Positions 21,086 to 32,560 of a stretch of DNA of 64,000 nucleotides are shown in pieces. The translations under genes and the position numbers were made by a program. Position 1 is the stretch's first letter. Every line of letters starts with the position of its first letter. This DNA comes from Gigaspora rosea (lineage: Eukaryota; Glomeromycota; Glomeromycetes; Diversisporales; Gigasporaceae), in contig QKWP01000037.1 of NCBI GenBank assembly GCA_003550325.1, positions 357,166 through 421,165 of the forward strand, read 5' to 3'. The notes beneath the pieces were generated by a model that saw only the letters and a list, made by a program, of their open reading frames with translations, was not told where the DNA came from and did not search any database.

Positions 21086-23990
21086 CGGTTTTTTTTTTTA
21101 TTTATTATTATTATTTATTAATGTCAAGTACAAAAATAGGATAGTAGGTTACAATTATATCAGGATGATATATAAAGAAATACTATATTTAAAATTTCTA
21201 ACTAATCATTTAATGATCTATGCAATAGGGCAAGCCTATCACTTGCAGTCAGTGCTAACCATTAAACTGCTACAGAAAGAAGATGTAACATTTCACCTCA
21301 TACATTTCTATTTTAAACTAAAAGGTTAAATTTTTAGTTTAAGAAGGCTAGAGGAAACCAAAAATAGAAAAAAGATTAAAAAATAGTAAAAAATAGATAA
21401 GATATTGTAATTTTGTGAGTACTATTTAAGTAAATATAGATCTAAGTCATAGTTTGATTGAGATAGTGGTTGGGTAGTATTAATAGTACTTTGAGGAAAG
21501 TATATTTTTTTGTTTCTAGTTTTGTGATTAATTTTTCGTGCAGATTCCCAATTGTATTAAATTATATTTCTTGGTGTCCAGATCTCTTTTATGAACCAAT
21601 CTAATAGATTGTTGGATAGTTTGGTGAAAAAATTTGTTGTGTGTATGGTAAGAAGTTGTTTTAGAGACTGAAGAATATTTTGAGGTATTGTGCCAAGAAT
21701 AAATAGTAGAATACAGAAAGAGAGTTGAAAAGGAGGTTTAATAAGATTTTTGATTAATATATTAATAGTAATGTTTTCAATTTGAAGTTCTTGTTTGGTT
21801 TGAGTAATTATTTTGTAAAAAGAGTTTATAAGTGGAGTTTTAACTGAAGGGCAGTTAAATAAATGTAATATGTCTTCTGTTTGTTTACAGCTTGCACAGT
21901 TTGTTGTAAGGTATAAGTAAGGGTATCGAAGGTTTAGATTTTGCATAGTTGGTAGATTGTTGAGTAGGATTTTGAGATAGGTTGTATATAAATAAAAGTT
22001 ATAGTTGTAAGAGTTAATTATGTTGAAAAATAACTGAATATTAAATAAAGGTAGATTTTGAAGGGATTTAAGTTGAAGAAGGTTATTAGTATTTTGAATA
22101 AGAAGAATATTTTTAATAAATTTGCGAAGTTTGAATGTGATAGTAAGTTCTTTCCAAGAAAAGAAGGATGGAGGAAGAAGGTAGTTTGAATTTATTTCAA
22201 TAAGCTTTTTATTAGTGCCACTTTTAGCAAGATGGTCAGCATTTGTGTGTAATGCATTATTTGAGTGAGCTTTAATTTTGTGTAAAGTTATTGAAATATT
22301 TCGGTAATTAAGAAGATAATTTATATTGTGTATAATGTCCCAATTTGGAAATTTAATTAAAGTGTTTTGAGAGTATGGTAGATTCTGTAGAATTTGTATT
22401 GTAGATGCATTATCTATATGAATATTGATTGATGTATTATTTGGTATTATAAGCAGAAGATAGAAAATAGATTCAGTTTCTGCGCGTGTTGAATTTGGTG
22501 CATTTGGTATTGCTGCACAGAATTTAATTCTAATTTGGTTATCTAAAATCCAACCTATACCAGTTCGGATATTTGGTGTTTGAGAATGAACTATTGAAGC
22601 ATCTGAATAGAAATGTAGATTATTTAAGGGTATTGTTTTAATAAGATTATAGAGATGAATTAATTCTTCTTGATAAGAGGGAGTTATAACTATATTTTTA
22701 ATCTGTTCAGTATTTTGATCTAGAATGCTAATTGAAAGATTTGTTGGAGGTGAGGGTATATATAGTTGAGAGTGTATTTGGCAAAGAGCTTGAATTTCTT
22801 GGTGGTTAATAGATAATTTGAATGATATAGTTTGGTCTATTTTTTGTTTTTGTGATTTGCATGTGAGATAAATTAAATTTTTTGGTGATAGTATTTGTGT
22901 TTGTGATGATGGAGTTAAGAGTATGGTACCAGGAGTATCAAAATTTAAAGAATAATTTTCAATTTTAAAAGAACTTTCCATAATTGAAATTATCTTTCCA
23001 AGATTTGGTTGAGTTAGAGTAGGGTAGATAACCCAGCTATTCTTTTTTGATTTTGAAGTTGGTGGTAAAATAAGATCTATTGTGTTTAAAAAAGGGTTTA
23101 TAGAATCTAATTTAATTTGCGGCCAAGTTTGTATTATAGATTTGGTATTAATTTTGTTTGAGAGTTGTTTGAACCAGAAAGGAGTACGACCACGAGTGGT
23201 TTTGTAAGTACGAAGATAGATATTATTCCATGGTAGTAGATAATTATTGTCAGCAGTTAGAAGTTGTTCTAAAAAGAGAATTTTGTTGTTTTGAAGGCTT
23301 TTGATTGTAGAAGAATTGCATTTAGAGTTAAGAAAGTTATAAATAGAGTTTAGAGTTTGATTTGGGAAGAAGTTTTGATTAATATTTAAATTGTTAATAT
23401 TGATATTGTATTTTAGGAGTTGAAAGAGATAGAAAATGCAAGTAAAGTTGGTAAAGCGTTTGTGTTTAGTTTGGTAAATGAGAGTGTATTGCCATGTTTT
23501 AGAGAGCCATTCTTTAATTCTATATTCAAAAATTTGTTTTAGAAGAGGTGAAGAGTTTATAATTTTTTCAGTTATATTGCTTCCTGTATAGATACAGAGT
23601 TTGTGAAGTGTAGGAATATTGAGGAGCAAGGGGTTTGTTAGAATATTATTGCTTGTATTTAGAGATAGTTTAAGAGATCTTTTTATTTGTTTAGTTAGGA
23701 GAGTTGAAAGTTTGTTGATTTGTTGATTTGTTAAAGGTGTTGCTTGAAGAAGATATTCTATTGAAGGTGTGAGAATTGTATTGAAAAGTCTTGAAATTTG
23801 AATTGGCAAAAGTTTTTTATATTGAATCAGTTTAATAAAGTTTTCAATTTTTTCTATAATTTTTTGAGAGTTGGTTTAGTTGAGCCAGTACCATTAAAAA
23901 AGATTCCTAAATATCTAATTGTATCATGGTGTTTCCGAAGATAGATAGTTTCATTGTTAAAAGTTATAGGAAGTATAGATGAAATGTTTT
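21086..23990 (-). mobile_element. 5'-truncated LINE (non-LTR retrotransposon)
   Basis: On the minus strand the coding region ends at 21557 and is followed by about 460 bp of 3' region. It closes with an AATAATAATAA-type and A10 tail at about 21090-21125, as in LINEs. The upstream end is cut at about 23990, just after sequence matching the end of the RT domain (YLGIFFNGT), beside an AT microsatellite. Endonuclease and the RT palm are absent. Such 5' truncation is the usual outcome of LINE insertion. Confidence 0.75.
21557..23875 (-). pseudogene. LINE ORF2 C-terminal part: post-RT region, RNase H, CCHC
   Basis: An uninterrupted frame of about 770 residues; no ATG fits its beginning because it is the truncated end of a longer ORF2. 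Numbering from the TTG at 23809: RNase H motifs are YSDAS (D403), AETES (E444), HIDNAST (D466), KAHSNN (H515) and NADHLAKSG (D525), the full D-E-D-H-D set. A zinc-binding CASCKQTEDILHLFNC (C638, C641, H649, C653) follows, typical of the C-terminus of such LINEs. RT-end sequence (YLGIFFNG) continues upstream in another frame, so a one-base frameshift near an A-run around 23865 separates them. The long open frame suggests recent insertion. Confidence 0.85.
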
Positions 23991-25455
23991 TTTTAAATAT
24001 ATATAAATATATATATAATATATATACATATATATATATAAACTAAATAAAAATATCTGTATTTTAGTGAGTTTTTGGTCAAATTTAATGATTTTATTAT
24101 TAATAGAATTAGAAATGGTCAAAATGGCATTTTTCTGTACTATGCATGCTATACACAACTCAGTTTAAAATATATACAATATTTAATAGTGATTAACTTT
24201 GATTTACTGGTCCGTTTTTGATAATTTACTGTCAAAATAAATGTCTCAATAAGACAATTCTAGTAAGTCTAAAATTATTAAAACCCATAAATAGTTCTCG
24301 AGATCATTACAATTCTTTATTTTCATAATATTATAAATGATGCCTAGACAAGCTAATGTACTATAATAAAATTTGATTGATTATATTTAAATGATTTTAT
24401 AATGGTTTCAAGATAATATATTATGAACTACAAATAAATTTACCAGCGATTGTGTGGTTGTTTTTATTTTTGTTTAATGTATATCGATACATCAAATCAA
24501 GAATATTAAATGTACATACGTACATAATTAATATGCTCTATTCCATTTTTGAAAAAATTAACAAATTTACTATACGTACTATAACCATTGTGAAGGTGTA
24601 AAGTCATGCTGATTTTCTTTTTATATTATTATTCTATCCTGATCGACCTTTTTATATATCTATTCTTAGTCAACATGTATATTTAGTAAGAGTTAATACA
24701 GCCTCCATATATAGTACTGTAGTAAATTGTTTCCTTATCTGTAAATGCCCATGAACTTATTCGCAAAATTCACTTTTGTGCGTTTATGCACTTTGTTGCA
24801 TTTATTTGCGAAGTTGCTTAATTCGTGAAGTTGCATTTATTCGTTTCTGGCATTTATGCACTAAGTTCAGTGGTGGAAACCTGTATGAAAGTAGAATTAA
24901 CACAGTAATACAAAAGTGTAAATACGATGTCTCTTGTCATTAAAGCAAGATAGCTTTTTGAACTCAGAACTCAAGCTTCATAGCTCCAATGTTAAATAGT
25001 AATACCTTTGAAATTAGAGTAGAAGTATTATAAGTTAGTACTCCCGATATAATAAATAAACTGATTAGTATTATAAACTGATACTTTCCTGACACGTAAA
25101 TTTATATTGAAGTATAAATCCTGTGACCCTATATTAGATTCTTGTGACATAATTGAAAGACTCTATTCGACCCTAGTTACTCAGACCAAGCTTATCCCGG
25201 CCTTCCAAGACTCTCTGAACCTTGAGACCCAGACCAAATCTACCATGCCTCTTTCTGCCTGCCAGTTCAAGGTTTAGAAGTCTTGAGCATCAGGATTGAG
25301 TTGATTTAGTTAGTGTTATTAGTGTATTGTGATTATAGTTAGAAGTAGAGTAGTATTTTCCCCTTCTCACGTTCGTATAAGTATTAGCATCTATACAAAT
25401 GGGTTAAGCTTGTATCAAAATGTATAATCTATCATAACATTTTTGATTACCTTAA
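23991..25455. other. Non-coding stretch
   Basis: Starts with an AT microsatellite (about 23997-24045). At 24765-24870 there are four or five imperfect copies of GCATTTATTCG(C/T)-like words. No gene seen. Confidence 0.45.
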
Positions 25456-25829
25456 GGGTAGGGTGTACAAATTTCCAATTTCATATAAAATCGATTGTAG
25501 ATCAACTTTGTATAACCAATTTATATGATATCATATGATTTAAATGTAAAAATTATATAATCTGACCAATCAATTCTTTGTACAACCTACAAAAATCATG
25601 TAGTATTCTACAAAAATTTAATTATATATAAAGTTAATTTTTTTTAAAACAGTAGATATTGCGCAACCTCATTATTATAAACAAACTATTTGAAACTACC
25701 TATTATATAAATTTTATACAAATTGGTCAAAATCTTAAAAAAATTTATCAGAAGCATTTTTTTATTTACTATATAAAAATCTAATATACTATATAGATTA
25801 TATCAAAATAATCTACGTTCACCCTACCC
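25456..25829. mobile_element. 374-bp MITE with TTAA flanks
   Basis: The ends GGGTAGGGTG(T/A)AC are inverted copies and are flanked by TTAA on each side (25452-25455, 25830-25833). TTAA is the piggyBac-type target. However, piggyBac ends normally begin CCC, so the class is uncertain. The interior is non-coding. Confidence 0.7.
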
Positions 25830-26455
25830 TTAATAAACTAAGAAGATCAGTATAATCAAATTATTAAATTTGATCAGATCTTAACAGTATGACGCAAAAA
25901 TACTCCTATTTTAATTCTGGTCATCCGTACCATTCTGTTGTATAGTATGGAGAATTGTAGCAGATCAATATGGTACTGGTATAGCCCAGATTTTAAGTTA
26001 AGATTGTATAGATAACCAAGTGGGTGTAAAATACCTTATTTCATACTATATAATTCTGTTACAGTATTATTGTTGCATATGATATTAAAACAGATCAGTA
26101 TGGATGATCAGTATGCTATAGTAGTGTAAAATACCTATTTTAAAATCCTACTATCCTGTTTTGGTTTTATTAAGGTATGGTTTTTTAGAATTGGTATTTT
26201 ATACTAATAAGCACACTCATACCATACTGATATTCTGTAATTCAGAAAAAACTTACTTAATCAAATATTAGAAAGATTTATAATATACCCTTATTCCGTA
26301 CCATATATTCTGTTATAGTGTTATTGTTATATATAATATTAAAATAGATCAGTTAGTATATTATAAGGGTGTAAAATACCTATTTAAAATTCTATCATAC
26401 TGTTTTGGTTTTATATTATTAAGGTTTTGTTTTTAGAATTGGTATTTGTATTATT

Positions 26456-26584
26456 AATTTCCTGGAAGTTTAAAAATTACAGCAGAGATTCCTGATGATC
26501 ATAGGATACAGATGGCCCAAAGGGTCATCTGCATCATATGATCTTTGGGAATCTCTGCTGTAATTTTTAAGCTCACAGGAAATT
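26456..26584. repeat. Long imperfect hairpin 1 (129 bp)
   Basis: Arms of about 60 bp: AATTTCCTG at the left end pairs with CAGGAAATT at the right, and TTACAGCAGAGATTCC pairs with GGAATCTCTGCTGTAA. The centre is near GGCCCAAAGGGTC. Non-coding; in RNA it would form a long stem. Confidence 0.8.
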
Positions 26585-26590
26585 TATGAG

Positions 26591-26751
26591 TAATACCCTG
26601 ACTTACGTTGTTCATGCCTACCTTCATTATAATCTTCACGTGATTATTTGTGACCAGAAATCTTCCCATGGAAGATTTTCGGTTATGACATAATCTTGGG
26701 GAAATTATAATGAAGGTAGACATGAACAACAAATAGTAAGGTAGGGTATTA
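26591..26751. repeat. Long imperfect hairpin 2 (161 bp)
   Basis: TAATACCCT pairs with AGGGTATTA, and CTACCTTCATTATAAT pairs with ATTATAATGAAGGTAG. The centre is CCATGG at about 26666-26671, with small mismatches along the stem. It begins only six bases after hairpin 1. The pair is bounded by TATTAAT, a possible 7-bp target duplication. Confidence 0.8.
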
Positions 26752-26870
26752 ATACCAGACCATTCAGCTCACCTATACCATACTGATATTCTGTAATTCT
26801 GAAAAAATCTACTTAATGAAACTTTAGAAAGATTTTATAATATTTGGATTTTAACTAATTTTGTATGGGC

Positions 26871-27700
26871 ATATTAGTATAAAATTGCTTAGACCATGCA
26901 CGCATGCATGCATGAATTCATGTGCATGGTGCCCATCTCTAATTAGAATCAGAAAAACCAGCTCTACAAACTTTAATTAAAAATTTATAGCTATTATTTT
27001 AAAAAATATTTTGATAATTATAAATTAGTTTAAACCTTTAAAAATAAATAAATTTTTAATAAAAATTTTAGTTTAAAAATTTAATTTAATTATAAATTAT
27101 TATAAAATATTAAAAGTATTTTATAAAAAAAATTAATTTATATTAAATATTTTATATTAAAAATAGTTTTATTAAAATTTGATATTAAAATTTTTAAATT
27201 TTATTATGAGCAAAAATTTGCATTAGAATTTAATAATTTTTTATTTTTAAATTCATTTCTAAGTTAATAAATAATAATAAATATAAATTTTATCAAAAAG
27301 ATATACTTCTAAAATTACAAGTAGGTTAAATAGATATATATTTATCTATTATAAAAATTTGATATAAGGTTAATAATAAAATTTCAGTTTTTTAACTATA
27401 CTAAAATAAGCTTTATGTACTAAATTTATACAGCTTGCGGATACCTATTAAGCTCTATCGGCTGACAAAGACAGTCTTTATTATAAACTTTAGACATACT
27501 AAACAGATAGGACAAGCGTTAGAGCGATAACTAAGTAAAGGTAAATGTTGTGACATTGTATTCGTGTCACTAAACTGTTATAGTCGTACAAATAAATATG
27601 AAATTGTATTGCGAGAAAAAAAAAAATTGTATTGCGGCCGAAATCATAATTACCGACAAATGCAAAAAATTTTCGATAACCGAAAATTCACTGTCGATCA
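26871..27700. other. Non-coding A+T-rich stretch
   Basis: A short imperfect palindrome around CATGCATGAATTCATG lies at about 26900-26922. The rest is A+T-rich with no gene. Confidence 0.45.
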
Positions 27701-27712
27701 TCACAAAAATCA

Positions 27713-28201
27713 TCACATGTCACAAACTTTGGCCATATCACATTTATCAATATTGTCAATTATATGTGCTTTAATGTTTATATGCCAAGTATTACCCTTT
27801 ACACATACACAAGTATGATTAACGAAACCTTCGTGATAATAGTCAACAATTCCAGTTATAGTTGCAGTTTTAACAATAATCCAGTACCAGTCACTTGGTC
27901 CGTCTCTTCCAGTACCAATGACAAACCAACCATAATCCGAACAATCATGAAATTTATCATCACCAGCTATGCGAACATGACCATCCTCTGCCCACACTTT
28001 ACAATATGTGACAAAATCCATGCGTTTGAATACTTTAGCTTCGTATGCTGTATATCAAACCAATTAATTAAATTATTAAATCAAGAAAAAAAGGTAAATT
28101 ATTTATTTATATTCAAGAACTTTACCTTCAATTACCGGAAAATACACCATGTAGACACCAATGAATATGGTGGTAAGAAATAAAAAATTTTGATATTTCA
28201 T
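27713..28201 (-). CDS. Small secreted cysteine-containing protein, two exons
   Basis: Exon 1 is 28201-28126 and exon 2 is 28047-27713. The 78-bp intron (28125-28048) starts GTAAAG and ends ATACAG, and joining keeps the frame, giving 136 residues. Residues 1-25 are hydrophobic after MKYQN and end VIEA, fitting a signal peptide cleaved after A26. A dibasic KR (33-34) follows, as in Kex2-processed precursors. The mature part has six cysteines (41, 61, 105, 107, 128, 134), five tryptophans and one N-glycosylation site (NHT, 102-104). ATG at 28201 was chosen because only it gives the signal peptide; a downstream in-frame ATG at 28021 would not. No family is recognised. An extracellular, possibly symbiosis-related role is only an inference. 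Confidence 0.7.
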
Positions 28202-28291
28202 ATTATTGATAATAGATTTAAAAAATTTGCTTTTGATAATGCCTCTGCAAGATATAAACTGAAATTGTACTGTGATGAATGGTTGAAAGTA

Positions 28292-28302
28292 CGTTTTTAT
28301 AA
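28292..28302 (-). promoter_or_regulatory. TATA-like box of the secreted-protein gene
   Basis: On the minus strand CTTATAAAAACG lies about 90 bp before the chosen ATG, a plausible core promoter position. No transcript evidence. Confidence 0.4.
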
Positions 28303-29289
28303 GTTTTTCTCAATTAAAAACATTATATTCTATGTATAATTTTTTATTCATTATTATTCTCTAAATGAACCTGAAACACTAAAGCATATTAAAGATGATA
28401 ACCGATCATACAATATCTAATTACTCAATCATACTGTCCATTAAAAAATTTTTTCCAATACTTTCTTCATTAATCATTAAATTCATTTCAGAACATCATC
28501 ATATTCTAAGGATATGGAAAAATGACTGAGCATGATCGATCATTCGTGATAATCATATTAATATTTTGATCGATCACTATCTTTTTCGCATTCCCAGACT
28601 TTTGAAAGAAATAATTAATAAAATGGATATTGTGTTTAAAAAAAAAAAAGCTATCAATGACATTCAATTCTTGGCATTCATGTGAATATACTGTACCATA
28701 ATCAACTAGTTAAAGAATATCGTGATGTTGTTGTGGTGAATAAATAGTTTATCTAAATGAGAGATTAATAATAATTAATAATTGAAAGGTATGATCTATT
28801 ATGCTAAGCATGATGGAAAGTCGTTTTTATTGACCAACGTGATACAATTGATGTAGATCGTTAAACAAATTATTTATATACAAATCTCCTGCCTTTGTTA
28901 ATAATTATGTTAGAGGTTATGTCATAATATCCTAAACCAGTAAGTATCTCATTGAATTACTTATATTTAATCCCTTTACATTATTATCATCTGGTAGTTG
29001 CATGTACGCCCAGCCTTTTCTGTTACTATCACGATTTACCCATATGATTGTTGATACTAATGCGTCACTACATACTTGAAAAAAAATTGCAAAAAAAAAA
29101 AATTGGACAAAAATCGAAAATGAATAGAAATATTCGTGCGCTACTATGCCATATGCAACTTATATACCACTTAATATTAATAACGCTTCCAAATACAAGA
29201 AAATAAATACAGGTATTAGATTAGACAAAAGTTTGTATAATAAGGTAAAAAATGTAAGTTTTAAAAGTTATAATAACTTTGAATTTAAG
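28303..29289. other. Non-coding stretch between secreted-protein gene and ATP-grasp pseudogene
   Basis: No confident gene. A short open stretch with a hydrophobic start near 29120-29210 could be the 5' end of the ATP-grasp pseudogene. Confidence 0.35.
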
Positions 29290-30320
29290 GAAATTTAGCC
29301 CAGTTGCTATTTTGTATCAAGTACTTCAACTCCTATAATTGATGGAATTCGGAAGCCATTAAAACCTGGAGGTTATAGTGATAGCGGAGCTAATATTGCC
29401 TATTCTTTGGGATCCGACAACATTCCTATAGTTACCCCTGTTGATAATCCTAGCCCAACTTCTGATTTGGATTGGGTTTTTCCTGATACAGAAGAAGGAA
29501 TAAGTACAGCCATTTCAAAAGGTGTAAAGACACTTTGGGCAAATGCTATTCTCTTCAATACTCATCGAATCACATGAGTTTTAGTGAAGATATTAAACTT
29601 GCTGGTCATCTTTCATCAAATGTACACAAATATGATAACAAATGGTTTACTAATGAATTAATCAAAACCAATAGAATTTTGGTTCCTCATGCAATTCTTA
29701 TTTGAGCTCCACATATAATGGTACATACCGATTGAATGATATAACCTTGGATATTTTAAATAAAAAAGGTATCCGATTCCCAACTATTATTAAACCCATA
29801 CGTGGCCGGGGAAGTCAAGGTGTTAAAAAGGTTGACTATATTGAGCAAATGAAGGAGCATGCGGAAAAGCTTCTGTCCACCAGAACTGTTATTGATGGTC
29901 AATATTTCTAGTGATACTTTAATTCTTGAAGAATATTTGGAAGGAGAAGAGATAACAGCTACCATTATGCCCCTGGAATGTATGATATTAATTTTAAAAA
30001 TGGTACCTTTAATAAATATTGGCACTTACCACTAATAAAGAGATTTAATCACAATAATAGTATTGCTCCATATTGGAATTGTTGCTGTAATTGAGAATAA
30101 CTCCCTTATCAGCAGCGCAGAATCCAATATGTAAACAAGTCGCTCAAGATTGTGAAAAGGCTGCACAAATTATGAGACCTTAGCACCAATTCATATAGAC
30201 TGCCGTAGTATAGCACCAATAAAACCATTTGCTTTATTTGATATAAATATGAAACCAAACATGACAGCTTGGACGTAATATGCAAAGTTAGTTTAAGCTG
30301 TATAGTTACAAATGGCATAA
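29290..30320 (+). pseudogene. ATP-grasp (D-Ala-D-Ala ligase-like) pseudogene
   Basis: Fragments in shifting frames read KPLKPGGYSDSGANIAYSLG, TPVDNPSP, VFPDTEEGISTAISKGVKTL, then IIKPIRGRGSQGV (glycine-rich ATP-binding turn), ILEEYLEGEEITATIMPP and IHIDCRSIAP...FALFDINMKPN. This order matches the ATP-grasp fold of D-Ala-D-Ala ligase-like enzymes, which join a carboxylate to an amine using ATP. Stops occur at about 29575, 29703 and 29909, and frameshifts at about 29910, 29965 and after 30090. The best uninterrupted part is 29702-29911. Upstream is AG-ended sequence that could be an intron acceptor. Substrate unknown; clearly not functional. Confidence 0.7.
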
Positions 30321-32014
30321 GATGGAACTATCCAGACCTTCTTAAGGCTATGTTGCACCAAGCATGGCTGATTTAGAAATTTATTAGGTACTGTACAGTG
30401 ATCAATAATTATTATCGAAATCTTTGTAAATTTATTAACTTAGATATTGTTGAAAATATAGATAGATTCTTTGATAGTTAAAGATGGCAGCGCTGAAAAG
30501 GCTTTTCAGGATACCGCTATTCCCATGTATCGTCTCTCTTTTTTTTTTTTTTAAAAAAAAAAAAAAAACTACAAATAAGTTAAGTAAAAACTTTTTCATT
30601 TGTAAGATTATGCATATCGGCCAGGCGCAATGTCAGGATAGTGATTAAATTAATGGATCTGCAAGCTGCAACACATAAAATTTTAAGACAGTTTTCGTTT
30701 CTAAGCTAACACTTGTATCTTACAATTATTATAAAAAAATTTTATTATTTCATATTTTTAAATGATTCATATTTTTTTCCTCTTACGTTAAAGTATCTTG
30801 TTTTGAAAATGGCATCATAAGACTATTGACGAAATTAAGCTTGAAATTTGATTGGCTGGAATCACTTTATTACTGCGTAAATTCAATCTATATCAAAACT
30901 TGAATATTGTGCACTGATTTCTTGAATCATTATTCCAGAGGTATTTATTTGTGAATTACTACTAGAAATAGATTGTTCCTTAAATTTTCACCATGTTAGA
31001 AATATATATATAGTTCTATTAGTATGATTACTTTAGTAATTTCATTATTTGCATTATCCAGAATTCCTGGGGTTACATTTTATAATTATCAGAAATATTA
31101 AAACAATATCTCGTATATATTGATATAATTGTCTTATGAACTTAATGCCTTTAACATAATGTAAATATTAGCTCTATATAGTATTTATGTAGTGATAATA
31201 ATATAAGAGATAAATTGAGATTTTAGAAAAAATGTAGTTGATTTAGATAATTGAATTATTTAAATTTACTTTTAAAAAATAATGCATCAAAACAATTGGA
31301 TTGTTTAATTATTATATTGGAAATATTTTTTTATGTTAATTACAGTATATACGTAAAAAAAAGAGGAATAAAGTGACGTACTGTACAAGTGGGGTGCATC
31401 GTATTAAAAACGCCCATTTTGACATATAGTTTATTTTTGATTTTCGGGCTTTATCCGGGATTAAGCAAATTTCACGATTTTGATTGGTTAAAGATAACAG
31501 GTGACTATTGAGTAATCTCGTGATATGCTTGTCCTTAGACAGAATCATGTAATTGTTCTTTTACATTACCTTCATTTTTTATTATGCAAATCGACTTTCA
31601 TTTATAATTGAAAAATGTCAACCATGTCAAATTTATATGAATCTAAAAAATCCAATCTTTTAAAAATATTGCATATAATGGTCTGGTCCTTTTTAATATG
31701 AGGCACTCCAAATAATTAATTCCAAAATTCTTCAAAAATGATTTTATTTAATTTATTTCATTAAAAAACAATTATAAGACTTGGCTAAACAAATTTAAAA
31801 TAAATATGATAGATTATGCCTTAAAACTTGGATTAAAAAAGTTATTATATTGCAAATTTGCTAATTTAATTACTTTATTTCAATTAATAAGAACAATTAT
31901 GTTTTGTATTAGCATTAGTTTCAGTATATGCATACTGAATTCAAATTGTACAATTAGAAATTAAAGAATATAGTAACAATTATATAATTATTAAATTTAT
32001 GCAATATAATAACA
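30321..32014. other. Non-coding stretch with T14A16 tract
   Basis: A run of 14 T followed directly by 16 A lies at 30539-30568. The rest is A+T-rich with no gene recognised. Confidence 0.5.
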
Positions 32015-32560
32015 ATTCAGATGTTTTAGTTCGACCGGTTCTGGTTTAATTTTATCAGCTTCTAAGATTTGATTCTTAATATAATTATCATCTTGGTTCA
32101 TTTCATCTAACCAATGGCCCCATTGTTAACAATTACGGCAACGGTTGGTCGTTTATCAGGATCATTAATATGCTGTTCAAAACCGCCTTTTTCAATCTCT
32201 TCTATATCTTTAAATTCGCAGTAATCAATCTATGATAACTTATATTTATCATCATCTAATGTTTTTAAGGTCTGGAACGATGTCAAGCGATTTATTAGTT
32301 TTCATATCAGTTTTCAAAAGGATTCGGTATTTTTTTTATACCAATGATTTGCACACTGAATATCTCTATGTACTCTGATACCGTTACGAAAACAAAAAGC
32401 AACGTTTTCTATACTTATCTTATTACCCATATCAGCAGATTTCTTAAAATATTCAATTGCTTGATTATAATCTTTTCTACTCCGAGTCTATTACAATATT
32501 ATACTCCCATCGCATAAATATGACCCATTTGAATGTTGCCCGATAATTTGGTTGACTCCA
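32015..32560 (-). pseudogene. Sel1-kinase pseudogene lacking the kinase domain
   Basis: On the minus strand about 32560-32215 matches the last Sel1 repeats and the linker up to the start of the kinase domain of the gene at 60111-61781 (words for SANHWF, KYRILLKTDMKT-like and DYCEFKDIEEIEKGGF). At about 32205 it jumps directly to the sequence that in the full gene follows the kinase domain (RPTVAVIVNN, HWLDEMNQDD). Roughly 700-750 bp encoding the catalytic domain are missing. Frameshifts are also present. It is a dead copy made by internal deletion, and a third relative of the two genes near 52 and 61 kb. Confidence 0.75.

Larger units (their letters stand above)
25880..26870. repeat. Direct repeats of ~245-280 bp, second copy split by hairpins
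   Basis: Shared words in order: ATTCTGTTA(C/T)AGT(A/G)TTATTGTT, ATATTAAAA(C/T)AGATCAGT, GTGTAAAATACCTAT, CTGTTTTGGTTTTAT, TTTAGAATTGGTATTT and CATACTGATATTCTGTAATTC. One copy spans about 26030-26285. The second starts at about 26285, is interrupted at about 26455, and resumes at about 26757. Confidence 0.6.

Noticed and set aside
27764-28183. Plus-strand 139-residue open frame
   Set aside because: It lies antisense to the spliced secreted-protein gene, which has a signal peptide and splice sites; this frame has neither.
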